Assembly (NCBI RefSeq): GCF_004365875.1
Contig: NZ_SODF01000003.1
Coordinates: 419,763-483,762, forward strand
Reading direction: 5' to 3'
Origin: Kribbella kalugense
GTDB lineage: Bacteria > Actinomycetota > Actinomycetes > Propionibacteriales > Kribbellaceae
Length of the DNA: 64,000 nucleotides
Every line of letters begins with the position of its first letter. The first letter of the stretch is position 1. The position numbers were made by a program, and so were the translations under genes. This document shows, in pieces, positions 30,312 through 38,820 of this stretch. The notes below the pieces were generated by a model. That model had not been told where the DNA came from, did no database searches, and saw nothing but the letters and a program-made list of their open reading frames with translations.

Positions 30312-31265
30312 TCAGGCGACGTACGCGGAGCTCGCGTTGAAGGTGTTGCAGTTGCCCGCGACGGTGTAGCTGTGCCGCGCGTTGAAGCCGGCGGTGACCC
30401 AGAACGCGTGGTTCTTGATCGCACCGTGGTCCCGCACGCCGCCCGGCTGGTCGCCGCTGTTGCTGATCACCCAGTTGTACTGGGTCATGAAGCCACCGCT
30501 GAACGGGTAGTTGCGCTTGTTCGCGCCGTCCACGGCACCGCCCAGGCAGGACGCCTGCAGCTCACGACGACGGCTCTCCTCGAGCTGCGCGGCGTAGGTG
30601 CTGAAGGCGTTCTGACGCGCCCAGGACGCGTTCAGGATGCCGGTGAGCCACTGGACGTGGTGACCGTACTCGTGCGACAGCGTGAAGGTCGCGTACGCCC
30701 GCGCCATCGTCGGGCTCTGCTTCCAGTAGTTGATGATCACGTACGCCGGGATGTAGATGTACCCGTTGTCGACACCGCAGAAGAACGCGGTACCACCGGT
30801 GACCACGCCACACTTCGAGTTGACCGCGCTCGAGTTGTGGACGACCAGCTTCGGCGCCACCTTGTACGCCGCGCCGGCCTGCTTCAGCGGCAGGGCCCAC
30901 GAGCCGTAGAGGCACTTGTACAGGTTGTTCTCGTACGCGACGACACCCGCGAACGTGCGCAGCGAGACGTTGAGCTCGTGGCACTTCGACGTCGGGATCG
31001 CGCCCGTCTTGTACAGCTTGTTGTAACGCACGACGTTCGTCAGCGACGACTTCGTGCTGAGCGCGTCGCCGGCGGGCGGCGGGCCGGCGACCAGACCGGT
31101 GCCGATCTGAATCGGCTTCGGCGTCTCGGCAGCCTGCGCGGCGGCAGTCGTCGTCGTGCTGGAAGTCTGCGCAGCCTGGGCGTTCGGCAGCGCCAGGGCG
31201 GCGAAGCCGGCCAGTGCACCGACCGCGGCCACGCCACGCAGGGTGATACGGGAGAGGTTGACCAT
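30312..31265 (-). CDS. Secreted neutral zinc metallopeptidase (YpfJ family)
   Basis: 317 residues from the ATG at 31265, which gives a proper signal peptide (SRITLRGVAAVGALAGFAALALPNAQAAQ). The zinc-binding HExxH is in LSHEYGHHVQWLTGIL, with a downstream SRRRELQASCLGG that fits the third ligand region of the family (E then xxAD/C-type motif). Cysteines at CHEL, KCL, KCGV, FCGV, SCLGG and GNC suggest disulfides outside the cell. Substrates of this family are not known. Separate from the esterase upstream by 113 bases, with its own terminator. Confidence 0.87.
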   Translation of the reverse strand: MVNLSRITLRGVAAVGALAGFAALALPNAQAAQTSSTTTTAAAQAAETPKPIQIGTGLVAGPPPAGDALSTKSSLTNVVRYNKLYKTGAIPTSKCHELNVSLRTFAGVVAYENNLYKCLYGSWALPLKQAGAAYKVAPKLVVHNSSAVNSKCGVVTGGTAFFCGVDNGYIYIPAYVIINYWKQSPTMARAYATFTLSHEYGHHVQWLTGILNASWARQNAFSTYAAQLEESRRRELQASCLGGAVDGANKRNYPFSGGFMTQYNWVISNSGDQPGGVRDHGAIKNHAFWVTAGFNARHSYTVAGNCNTFNASSAYVA

Positions 31266-31378
31266 GAGCTCCACTCTCGATGTGTCTAGGGACCTGTCGG
31301 ACCAATCCTGGGGTGCACAGGGGTTCACCTGAGGACTGAACACGGGCTCTGACGCAGCGATTCGCGCCACAGTTCCGC

Positions 31379-32251
31379 TCACTGGCCCAGTTTTCCGCCC
31401 AGGAATCGCAATTGGTCAGGGAGCATACGCCGCCAGTAGCCGGGGGTATGCGCCCCGGCCTGCTGACCGCCGGCCGCACGCAGTTCGTCCCGGAGATCCT
31501 TCGCGGCCGCCGCGAACGGATCGTCCCGCCCACAGTCGATGCGAACGGCAACATCCCTGAATCCGCTGGGCCGCCCGAACACCTGGCTCCGCTCGAAATC
31601 CTCGGGCCCGTCGAACGCTCCGGCCTGCACCTCGTCGTACTCGCGCCACACCGCTGGACTGAGCGCTCCGACCGCGACCGCCCGCGAGTGCTGCAGGGCG
31701 ACCCAGAGCAAGGCGCCGTACCCGCCCATCGACCAGCCGAGTACGCCGTACCGTCCGGTACGCAGACCGCGCTCGGCCAGCAGTGGAAGGAATTCCTGGT
31801 CGAGCATGTACCCGGGATCGTTGCCGTCAGCCCGGCGATGCCAGTAACTGTTCTGCCCGCCGTCCACGGTCGCGACCGCGAACGCCGGCGTACCGGATCG
31901 CACCGTAGCAGTCAGATACCGATCGATCCCGAGGTCGTTGACCGCCGATGTGTGGTCGCCCCCACGACCATGCAGAACAAGTACGACGGGCAGCGCCGCC
32001 GACGCGTCGTACCCGTCGGGATAGAGGACGCTGTAACCGACCTTCGTCCGCCGGCCGACCGAATCGAAGCTGCCCGATACCACCGGACCAACGGGTACAT
32101 CGGGTATGACGCCGTCCGGGCCGGTGAGTCCGAGGGCGTCGTGGATCCGGGCCCGGCCAGGGATCACGCCGGTCTCGAGGGCGGCCACTGTGGCGATACC
32201 GGCGACTCCGGCCGCGGCTCCCGTTCGGAGGAGAGCGCGTCGGCTGAGCAC
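31379..32251 (-). CDS. Exported alpha/beta-hydrolase (esterase D-like)
   Basis: 290 residues. The N-terminus MLSRRALLRTGAAAGVAGIATVAA is a Tat-type signal (RR then hydrophobic stretch). The hydrolase core has VLVLHGRGGDHTS (oxyanion region), the nucleophile elbow GWSMGGYGALLW, DCGRDDPF (acid) and a His near the C-terminus (GAHTPGYWRRMLP). Related proteins include mycolyltransferase-like and carboxylesterase members; substrate unknown. The PH-domain gene ends 2 bases before this start, so they are co-transcribed. Confidence 0.86.
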   Translation of the reverse strand: MLSRRALLRTGAAAGVAGIATVAALETGVIPGRARIHDALGLTGPDGVIPDVPVGPVVSGSFDSVGRRTKVGYSVLYPDGYDASAALPVVLVLHGRGGDHTSAVNDLGIDRYLTATVRSGTPAFAVATVDGGQNSYWHRRADGNDPGYMLDQEFLPLLAERGLRTGRYGVLGWSMGGYGALLWVALQHSRAVAVGALSPAVWREYDEVQAGAFDGPEDFERSQVFGRPSGFRDVAVRIDCGRDDPFAAAAKDLRDELRAAGGQQAGAHTPGYWRRMLPDQLRFLGGKLGQ

Positions 32252-32253
32252 GC

Positions 32254-32847
32254 TCAGCGGATTACGGCTGCCACGATGGCGATGACGGCCAGGGCTCCGA
32301 GCGCGATCAGCTCGGGCTTGGCCCAGCCAGTCACCACGTCACCCTTCGACTGGTCGGCGTACTGGGTCTGCATCGTCTCGATCCGGTTGACCACGAAGTC
32401 GGCCTTGGAAATGGAGCTGTCCGCGGCCAGCTTGCGGCCGCCCACTCGTTGCTTGCGAAGGTCGCGCATGATCAGTTGGACACCGGGAGCGCGGTATCGG
32501 TTGTCGTCGGTGTGAACCCGCAGGATGTCGGTCACGTCGACGCCGGTCACCTTGGACCACGGGATCAGGCGGTCGCGCAGGTGGTTACGCAGCAGCACGT
32601 GCTCGGGGCTGAGGGTGACCGAGGGCCGCATCAGGCCGGCGTACGCGAGGACCATGAAGATCCCGATGACGCTGCCGACCAGGACACCGGTGGCGGTGCG
32701 CCACTCCAGCAGAACGTCGACCAGGCCGAGCGCGCCGATGACCAGCACGATAGCCCCGGTGATCCGGTTCGACGCGGACAGGTACTGCTCGCTCTCAGGC
32801 GACTTCGACTTCACCGGGACAAAGTAACTGGCTGTCCGGAACAGCAC
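32254..32847 (-). CDS. Membrane protein with PH-like domain
   Basis: 197 residues if translation starts at GTG 32847; a GTG at 32814 is another option, and neither has a clear ribosome site. Two membrane helices (about 28-50 and 53-75) are followed by a bacterial-PH-like segment (RPSVTLSPEHVLLRNHLRDRLIPWSKVTGVDV) and a C-terminal helix (LIALGALAVIAIVAAVIR). Function unknown. The start region is back to back with deoC, only 13 bases apart, so promoters overlap the genes or one is leaderless. Confidence 0.78.
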   Translation of the reverse strand: MLFRTASYFVPVKSKSPESEQYLSASNRITGAIVLVIGALGLVDVLLEWRTATGVLVGSVIGIFMVLAYAGLMRPSVTLSPEHVLLRNHLRDRLIPWSKVTGVDVTDILRVHTDDNRYRAPGVQLIMRDLRKQRVGGRKLAADSSISKADFVVNRIETMQTQYADQSKGDVVTGWAKPELIALGALAVIAIVAAVIR

Positions 32848-32860
32848 TAGACTGCCACAG

Positions 32861-33817
32861 GTGACCACACTCGACAGCGGCGTCGACAGCTTGGCCGACG
32901 TGACCTCGTCCGAGGATCGGCTGCGCCGGTTCCTGCTCGGGCTGCCGGGCGTCGACCAGGTCGGCGCCGAGGCCCGCGCCGCCACCCTGAGCACCCGATC
33001 GATCAAGACCACGGCCAAGGCGTACGCACTCGACCTGGCGATCTCGATGATCGACCTGACCACGCTGGAGGGGCAGGACACCCCCGGCAAGGTGCGGGCC
33101 CTGTGCGCGAAGGCGAAACGGCCCGACCCGGCCGATCCGACCGCGCCGCAGGTCGCCGCGGTCTGCGTGTACCCGGACCTGGTCGCCACCGCGAAGCACG
33201 AGCTGAAGGGCTCCGGCATCAACGTGGCGAGTGTCGCAACCGCCTTCCCCAGTGGACGTTCCAGCCTCGCGATCAAGATCCAGGACACCAAGGACGCGGT
33301 CGCGTCCGGCGCCGACGAGGTCGACATGGTGATCGACCGCGGCGCCTTCCTGTCCGGCCGCTACGGCCTGGTCTTCGACGAGATCACGGCGATCCGCGAA
33401 GCCGCCGGCGACGCGCACCTGAAGGTGATCCTGGAGACCGGCGAGCTGGTCACCTACGACAACGTACGGCGGGCTTCCTGGCTGGCGATGCTGGCCGGTG
33501 CGGACTTCATCAAGACTTCAACCGGCAAGGTGTCCCCCGCGGCCACGCTGCCGGTGACGATGGTGATGCTGGAGGCGGTCCGCGACTACCAGGAGGCCAC
33601 CGGCCTGCACATCGGCGTGAAGCCGGCCGGCGGGATCCGGACCTCGAAGGACGCGATCAAGTACCTGGTCACGGTGAACGAGACCGCCGGACCGGACTGG
33701 CTGGACCCGGAGCTGTTCCGCTTCGGCGCCTCCAGCCTGCTGAACGACCTGCTGATGCAACGCACCAAGCTGGCCACCGGGCACTACCCGGGCCCCGACT
33801 ACTTCACCTTGGACTGA
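32861..33817 (+). CDS. deoC: Deoxyribose-phosphate aldolase
   Basis: 318 residues, class I aldolase TIM barrel. The Schiff-base lysine is in FIKTSTGKVSP (near residue 220) and the second active-site lysine in VGIKPAGGIR near 255; CVYPDLV is the substrate-side Cys/Tyr region. It splits 2-deoxyribose-5-phosphate into glyceraldehyde-3-phosphate and acetaldehyde. An aldehyde dehydrogenase gene follows after 5 bases, a sensible partner for the acetaldehyde. GTG start. Confidence 0.95.
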   Translation: MTTLDSGVDSLADVTSSEDRLRRFLLGLPGVDQVGAEARAATLSTRSIKTTAKAYALDLAISMIDLTTLEGQDTPGKVRALCAKAKRPDPADPTAPQVAAVCVYPDLVATAKHELKGSGINVASVATAFPSGRSSLAIKIQDTKDAVASGADEVDMVIDRGAFLSGRYGLVFDEITAIREAAGDAHLKVILETGELVTYDNVRRASWLAMLAGADFIKTSTGKVSPAATLPVTMVMLEAVRDYQEATGLHIGVKPAGGIRTSKDAIKYLVTVNETAGPDWLDPELFRFGASSLLNDLLMQRTKLATGHYPGPDYFTLD

Positions 33818-33822
33818 CAGGC

Positions 33823-35259
33823 ATGAGCAGATTCGAGTACGCACCGGCCCCCGAGTCGCGGGCCATCGTCGACATCAAGTCGTCGTACGGCCTGTTCATC
33901 AACGGCCAGTTCACCGACGCAACCGATGGAAAACCGTTCAAAACCATCAGCCCCGCCTCCGAAGAGGTGCTGGCCGAAGTCAGCGAGGCCGGTCCAGCCG
34001 ACGTCGACAAGGCAGTCAGAGCAGCCCGCAAGGCGTTCGAGAAGGTCTGGGGCCCGATGGCCGGCCGCGACCGGGCGAAGTACCTGTTCCGGATCGCGCG
34101 GTTGATCCAGGAGCGCGCGCGGGAGCTGGCGGTGCTGGAGTCGCTGGACAACGGCAAGCCGATCCGCGAGTCCCGCGACGTCGACATCCCGTTGGTGGCC
34201 GCGCACTTCTTCTACTACGCGGGCTGGGCCGACAAGCTCGAGTACGCCGGTGTCGGCGACGACCCGCAGCCGTGGGGTGTCGCGGGTCAGGTGATCCCGT
34301 GGAACTTCCCGATGCTGATGCTGGCCTGGAAGATCGCACCCGCGCTGGCCGCCGGCAACACCGTCGTACTGAAGCCGGCCGAGACGACTCCGTTGACCGC
34401 GCTCGCGTTCGCGGAGATCTGCCAGCAGGCCGACCTCCCGCCGGGCGTCGTCAACATCGTCACCGGCGCCGGCCGGACCGGTCAGGCGCTGGTCGAGCAC
34501 CCGGACGTGAACAAGGTCGCCTTCACCGGGTCCACCGCAGTCGGTCGCGCGATCGCCAAGTCGGTCGCCGGCACGGACAAGGCGGTCACGCTGGAGCTCG
34601 GCGGCAAAGCGGCGAACATCGTCTTCGAAGACGCGCCGATCGACCAGACGATCGAGGGCATCGTCAACGGCATCTTCTTCAACCAGGGCCACGTCTGCTG
34701 CGCGGGTTCGCGACTGCTGGTCCAGGAGAGCGTGTACGACGAGGTGCTGGCGCGACTGAAGCGCCGGATGGGCACCCTGCGCGTCGGCGATCCGCTCGAC
34801 AAGAACACCGACATCGGCGCGATCAACTCCGCTGCCCAGCTGGCCAAGATCCGCGAACTGTCGCAGGTCGGCGAGGACGAAGGCGCCGAGCGCTGGTCGC
34901 CCGAGTGCGAGCTGCCGCCGCAGGGCTACTGGTTCCCGCCGACCGTCTTCACCGGCGTGTCCCAGGCCCACCGGATCGCCCGCGAGGAGATCTTCGGACC
35001 GGTGCTGTCCGTGCTTACCTTCCGCACGCCCCAGGAGGCGGTCGAGAAGGCGAACAACACGCCGTTCGGGCTGTCCGCCGGGATCTGGACCGACAAGGGC
35101 TCCCGGATCCTCTGGATGGCGAACCAGCTGCGCGCCGGCGTGGTCTGGGCCAACACGTTCAACCGCTTCGACCCGACCTCGCCGTTCGGCGGCTACAAGG
35201 AGTCGGGCTACGGCCGCGAGGGCGGCCGCCACGGTCTGGAGGCCTACCTTGCCCACTAA
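33823..35259 (+). CDS. Aldehyde dehydrogenase
   Basis: 478 residues from the ATG at 33823; upstream in-frame sequence belongs to the deoC region. Complete ALDH: cofactor loop VIPWNFPMLMLAWKIAPALAAGN, FTGSTAVGRAI, general-base glutamate in LELGGKAANIVF, and the catalytic cysteine in FNQGHVCCAGSR (near residue 290). EEIFGPVLSV and the C-terminal FGGYKESGYGREGG are normal. Likely oxidises acetaldehyde from DeoC (inference from position). Its end overlaps the next gene by 11 bases. Confidence 0.93.
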   Translation: MSRFEYAPAPESRAIVDIKSSYGLFINGQFTDATDGKPFKTISPASEEVLAEVSEAGPADVDKAVRAARKAFEKVWGPMAGRDRAKYLFRIARLIQERARELAVLESLDNGKPIRESRDVDIPLVAAHFFYYAGWADKLEYAGVGDDPQPWGVAGQVIPWNFPMLMLAWKIAPALAAGNTVVLKPAETTPLTALAFAEICQQADLPPGVVNIVTGAGRTGQALVEHPDVNKVAFTGSTAVGRAIAKSVAGTDKAVTLELGGKAANIVFEDAPIDQTIEGIVNGIFFNQGHVCCAGSRLLVQESVYDEVLARLKRRMGTLRVGDPLDKNTDIGAINSAAQLAKIRELSQVGEDEGAERWSPECELPPQGYWFPPTVFTGVSQAHRIAREEIFGPVLSVLTFRTPQEAVEKANNTPFGLSAGIWTDKGSRILWMANQLRAGVVWANTFNRFDPTSPFGGYKESGYGREGGRHGLEAYLAH

Positions 35260-36124
35260 GGACTCTCAGAGGCTCGAAGTGCGTAAGACCTACAAGCTGT
35301 ACATCGGCGGCGCCTTCCCGCGCAGCGAATCCGGCCGCTCGTACGTCGTGAACGATGCCAAGGGCAAGTTCCTGGCGAACGCGTCGCAGGCCTCCCGCAA
35401 GGACGCCCGGGACGCCGTGGTCGCGGCCCGCAAGGCGTTCGGCGGCTGGCACGCGCGGACGGCGTACAACCGTGGTCAGGTGCTGTACCGGATCGCCGAG
35501 GTGATGGAGGGCCGGCACCAGCAGTTCAGCCTGGAGGTGTCGCAGTCCGAGGGACTGTCGATCGCCAAAGCCCGCGCGGTCGTGGACGCGTCGATCGACC
35601 GCTGGGTCTGGTACGCCGGCTGGGCCGACAAGCTCGCCCAGGTCGTCGGCTCTTCGAACCCGGTCGCGGGGCCGTACTTCGACTTCTCGTTGCCCGAGGC
35701 AACTGGCGTGGTCGCGGTGCTGGCTCCGCAGGACTCGAGTCTGCTCGGCCTGACCAGCGTGATCGCGCCCGCGATCGTCTCCGGCAACACGGTCGTCGCA
35801 GTCTCGTCGTACGAACGTCCGTTGCCGGCCGTGACGCTGGGCGAGGTGATGGCGACCTCCGACGTACCGGGTGGTGTGGTCAACCTGCTCACCGGGTCGG
35901 CGTCCGAGATCGGCCCGTGGCTGGCGTCCCACCAGGACGTCAACGCGATCGACCTCTGCGGCATCTCGTCGGAGGACGAGGCCCGTGACCTGGAGATCGC
36001 GTCCGCCGACAACCTCAAGCGGGTACGTCGTCCTGCCGAGGAGGACTGGACCGAGGACCAAGGGTTGTCGCGACTTCTGAACTACCTCGAACTGAAGACC
36101 GTCTGGCACCCGATCGGAGTCTGA
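35249..36124 (+). CDS. ALDH-like protein lacking the catalytic half
   Basis: 291 residues from TTG 35249 (GGAGG well placed) or 281 from GTG 35279. It aligns with the N-terminal, cofactor-binding half of aldehyde dehydrogenases: LYIGGAFPRSESGRSY, AARKAFGGWHARTAYNRGQVLYRIAE, VIAPAIVSGNTVVAVSS, DVPGGVVNLLTG. The glycine-rich cofactor turn (FTGS in ALDH) is replaced (DLCGISSEDEA). The catalytic Cys domain is missing, and the protein ends NYLELKTVWHPIGV. The stop is clean and coupled to the full ALDH, so this looks like a maintained partner subunit rather than decay. Confidence 0.82.
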   Translation: MPTKDSQRLEVRKTYKLYIGGAFPRSESGRSYVVNDAKGKFLANASQASRKDARDAVVAARKAFGGWHARTAYNRGQVLYRIAEVMEGRHQQFSLEVSQSEGLSIAKARAVVDASIDRWVWYAGWADKLAQVVGSSNPVAGPYFDFSLPEATGVVAVLAPQDSSLLGLTSVIAPAIVSGNTVVAVSSYERPLPAVTLGEVMATSDVPGGVVNLLTGSASEIGPWLASHQDVNAIDLCGISSEDEARDLEIASADNLKRVRRPAEEDWTEDQGLSRLLNYLELKTVWHPIGV

Positions 36125-36126
36125 CT

Positions 36127-37140
36127 GTGATCCAGCCGGGCGACCGAGTAGCAATCGTCTCGCCGTCGGGCGGTCTCCCAGAGATCTTCCCAGGGCCGTA
36201 CGAACTGGGTCTTCGCAGGTTGCGCGAGGACTTCGGCCTCGAGCCGGTCGAGTACCCGACCACCCGCAAGCTGGGCACCGCGCCGGCGGATCGCGCCGCC
36301 GACCTGCACGCGGCCTGGTCCGACCCGTCGATCCGCGCGGTGATCGCGTCGATCGGCGGCGAGGACCAGCTCACCGTGCTGAAGCACCTGGACCCGGACG
36401 TGTTCCGCGCGAACCCGAAGCCGTTCTTCGGCTACAGCGACAACACGAACCTGCTCAACTTCCTGCACACACACGGTTTGCCGGCCTTCCACGGCGGCAG
36501 CGTGATGGTCCAGTTCGGCCGCGGCGGCGCAATGCACCCGGACACGGAACGCTCCCTGCGAGCAGCCCTCTTCACCGGCGGCGACTTCGAGCTGACGCCG
36601 GCCAAGGAGTGGACCGACCACGACCACGACTGGAACATCCCGGCAAACCTCGAGACCGAGCCCCCTCTCTTCCCCGGCACCGGCTGGACCTGGACCGGCT
36701 CGCAACCAGTCCGCGGAAAGCTCTGGGGCGGTTGCGTAGAAATCCTCGACTGGCAACTGTCCGCGAACCGCTGGATGCTCCCGACCGAGTCGTACGGCGG
36801 AGTCTTCTTCGGCGAGACCAGCGAAGAGCTGCCGACCGCCGACCAGGTCTACCGAATCCTCCGCAACCTGGGCGAACGCGGCCTCCTTGAACGCTTCGAC
36901 GCCATCCTGTGGGGCCGCCCGAAGTCCACGTCCCTCTTCCAGGAACTGACCCCGGAGCAGTCCGTCGCCTACGTCACGGGCCAGTACCTCGCCGTCGACC
37001 GAGCCCTCGCGGAGTACAACCCGACTGCCGTCGTCGTGAAGGGCCTGGACATCGGCCACACCGACCCCCAGCAGATCCTCCCGTACGGCGGCCAGGTCCA
37101 CCTCGACCCAGCCACCGAGCGAATCACCGTCACCTACTGA
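36127..37140 (+). CDS. S66 family peptidase (LD-carboxypeptidase-like)
   Basis: 337 residues, GTG start 2 bases after the preceding stop. N-terminal VAIVSPSGGLPEIFPGPY and the nucleophile serine in FFGYSDNTNLLNFLH (near residue 103) mark the S66 fold; the Glu/His of the triad should be in the C-terminal half (KLWGGCVEILDW and KGLDIGHTDPQQILPYG). Relatives include LD-carboxypeptidase and MccF-type proteins that cleave nucleotide-peptide antibiotics. No signal peptide, so a cytoplasmic role. Its link to the deo/ALDH genes is unexplained. Confidence 0.86.
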   Translation: MIQPGDRVAIVSPSGGLPEIFPGPYELGLRRLREDFGLEPVEYPTTRKLGTAPADRAADLHAAWSDPSIRAVIASIGGEDQLTVLKHLDPDVFRANPKPFFGYSDNTNLLNFLHTHGLPAFHGGSVMVQFGRGGAMHPDTERSLRAALFTGGDFELTPAKEWTDHDHDWNIPANLETEPPLFPGTGWTWTGSQPVRGKLWGGCVEILDWQLSANRWMLPTESYGGVFFGETSEELPTADQVYRILRNLGERGLLERFDAILWGRPKSTSLFQELTPEQSVAYVTGQYLAVDRALAEYNPTAVVVKGLDIGHTDPQQILPYGGQVHLDPATERITVTY

Positions 37141-37748
37141 ATTCTGGTGCTCGTAAGGGCAGGGTTCGGGTTGGGGTAGCACGCGACCGGGGCGGTGGTG
37201 GTGAGGAACTTCCACTTGAGCTTGGCCTGGAGGGTCAGGCCGGGGTCGTCGTAGCTGGTCCCTTTGAGCTTGGTTTCGACGACCGCACCGCGGCGACCCG
37301 ACTTCAGCCGCACCGCGAGAGTCGGCAGCTCGTAGTTCGCGCCGCCGGGGATCGGGCCGGCGACCTTGATCACGACCTCGTTCCCCTCCAACTGCACGCT
37401 AGGCGTCGAGTTGAGTCCGGACCCACCGGTCAACCGCGCACTCAGGTACGACGAGTTGGCCGGGACCGGGACCCGCAGCGCTAGGTCGCGAACCTCCTTC
37501 AGCTTGAAGCCTTTGACCTCACCCGGAAGCGTCCCAGGCTGCGGATCGACGGCGATAGTAAAGCGAGAGTTCGGCCGGACAGTCGCGGGCGCCTTCGCAT
37601 CCATGCCTTGGCGCAACGACAGCGTGCGCTGGCCATAGCTCGAATTCGCACGGCACGCATAACTGGCAACGGGCTGGGCGGCCTGAGCAGTGGAAGCAAC
37701 GGTCAGTGGGAATACGGCGAGAACCACAAGACTGCGGTAAGTAGCCAT
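37134..37748 (-). CDS. Small secreted beta-rich protein, function unknown
   Basis: 204 residues with a signal peptide (MATYRSLVVLAVFPLTVASTAQA-AQP). The mature part reads as one beta-sandwich with two cysteines (YACRAN and VACYPN) likely forming one disulfide, resembling actinobacterial DUF6801-like secreted proteins; that match is tentative. The start codon is inside a perfect 18-base palindrome, with TAGAGT six bases upstream. A leaderless transcript is therefore likely. The last 7 bases overlap the S66 gene on the other strand. Confidence 0.72.
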   Translation of the reverse strand: MATYRSLVVLAVFPLTVASTAQAAQPVASYACRANSSYGQRTLSLRQGMDAKAPATVRPNSRFTIAVDPQPGTLPGEVKGFKLKEVRDLALRVPVPANSSYLSARLTGGSGLNSTPSVQLEGNEVVIKVAGPIPGGANYELPTLAVRLKSGRRGAVVETKLKGTSYDDPGLTLQAKLKWKFLTTTAPVACYPNPNPALTSTRIQ

Positions 37749-37757
37749 ATGGCTACT
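37740..37757. promoter_or_regulatory. Palindrome spanning the start codon
   Basis: AGTAGCCATATGGCTACT is a perfect 18-base palindrome centred on the CATATG that contains the start at 37748. In the minus direction TAGAGT (-10-like) precedes it by six bases. A protein bound here would block both initiation steps. Confidence 0.5.
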
Positions 37758-37765
37758 CTATGCAG

Positions 37766-38776
37766 TCACTGGCTGAAGAGGAACCATCCTCCGACACCCG
37801 CTGCCACGAAGACCACGGGCAGCGCCAGCAGGAACCACGCCCGCATCCGCCGACGTCGCCGTACCGGCGGGTCCGTCGCGACCGTGGTGTCCAGGTCGTC
37901 GTCGGTGATCGCGGTCCGCTCCTCGGCGCGCAGCGGCGCCTCCTGCTCCAGCCGGTACGCCTCCGCCTCGAGCCGGTCGGCCAGCGTGTCCGCCCGCTCC
38001 CAGCGATCGGTGACGCGGTAGGCCAGCGCCCGCGCGAAGATGTCGTCGAGCTGCCCGACCGAGTCGTGCAGCACCGAACGCAGGCTCGGCGGCGCCAGGT
38101 CCGGGTCGCGGTTGAGTACATCGCCGATCGAGCCCGCGGTGTACGGCGGATGTCCGGTGACCAGCGCGTACGTCACCGCGCCGACCGCGTAGATGTCCGC
38201 CCGCTCGTCGAACCCACCGTCACCACGACCCTGCTCAGGCGCCATGTACGACGGCGTGCCGACAGCCTGCGTGAGTCCGGACGCCTCAGCGGCCCGTTTC
38301 GCCAGCCCCAGGTCAGCAAGCACGATCCGATGAGTACCGCCGCCGGTCTCGTCTCCCGGTCGCAGCAGCAGGTTCGCCGGCGTGACGTCCCGGTGTACGA
38401 CGCCCTCACCATGCAGCGCCGCTACCGCCCGAGCCAGGTCCGCGCCCCACCACAGCGCGTCCACCGGGTCGAGCTGGCCTTGCTTGAGTACGTCGCCCAG
38501 CGTCCCGCCGCCGACGTAGTCCATCACGAAGTACGGGCGCCCGTCCGGTAGCTGGCCGAGGTCGAAGACCCGGACCACCCGGTCGCTGGCGATCCGGCGC
38601 ATCAGGCGCGCCTCGGACAGGAAGCGTTCGCGTACGTCGGCGCGCGACGCCCAGTTGTCCGCGAGGACCTTGACGGCGACGTCGACATCAAGGTCGTCGT
38701 CGTACCCCCGCCAGACGGTCGCGAACGCACCAGCGCCGATTTTGTCCTGCAACCGGTACCGCCCGATGACATCCAT
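37766..38776 (-). CDS. Membrane-anchored Ser/Thr protein kinase
   Basis: 336 residues from the ATG at 38776. Kinase domain about 1-270: GAGAFATVW (glycine loop), VAVKVL (Lys36), the HRD motif HRDVTPANLLL, DLG in place of DFG (VLADLGLAK), and APEQGRG (APE). The lysine that normally follows HRD (HRDxK) is Thr here. A cytoplasmic juxtamembrane tail (RRRRRMR) is followed by a C-terminal membrane helix (AWFLLALPVVFVAAGVGGWFLF). No extracellular sensor domain. Divergent from the ECF sigma gene with 44 bases between. Confidence 0.88.
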   Translation of the reverse strand: MDVIGRYRLQDKIGAGAFATVWRGYDDDLDVDVAVKVLADNWASRADVRERFLSEARLMRRIASDRVVRVFDLGQLPDGRPYFVMDYVGGGTLGDVLKQGQLDPVDALWWGADLARAVAALHGEGVVHRDVTPANLLLRPGDETGGGTHRIVLADLGLAKRAAEASGLTQAVGTPSYMAPEQGRGDGGFDERADIYAVGAVTYALVTGHPPYTAGSIGDVLNRDPDLAPPSLRSVLHDSVGQLDDIFARALAYRVTDRWERADTLADRLEAEAYRLEQEAPLRAEERTAITDDDLDTTVATDPPVRRRRRMRAWFLLALPVVFVAAGVGGWFLFSQ

Positions 38777-38820
38777 CCCGGCTATTGTCGTCCACAACCG
38801 AGCTCATTGGTGACTGGGGG

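Noticed and set aside
33103..33822. In-frame N-terminal extension of the ALDH (718-residue frame)
   Set aside because: The extension is deoC read in the wrong frame. The ALDH has its own ATG at 33823.
33799..35256. 485-residue antisense frame over ALDH
   Set aside because: No homology-like pattern; mirror of a well-supported ALDH gene.
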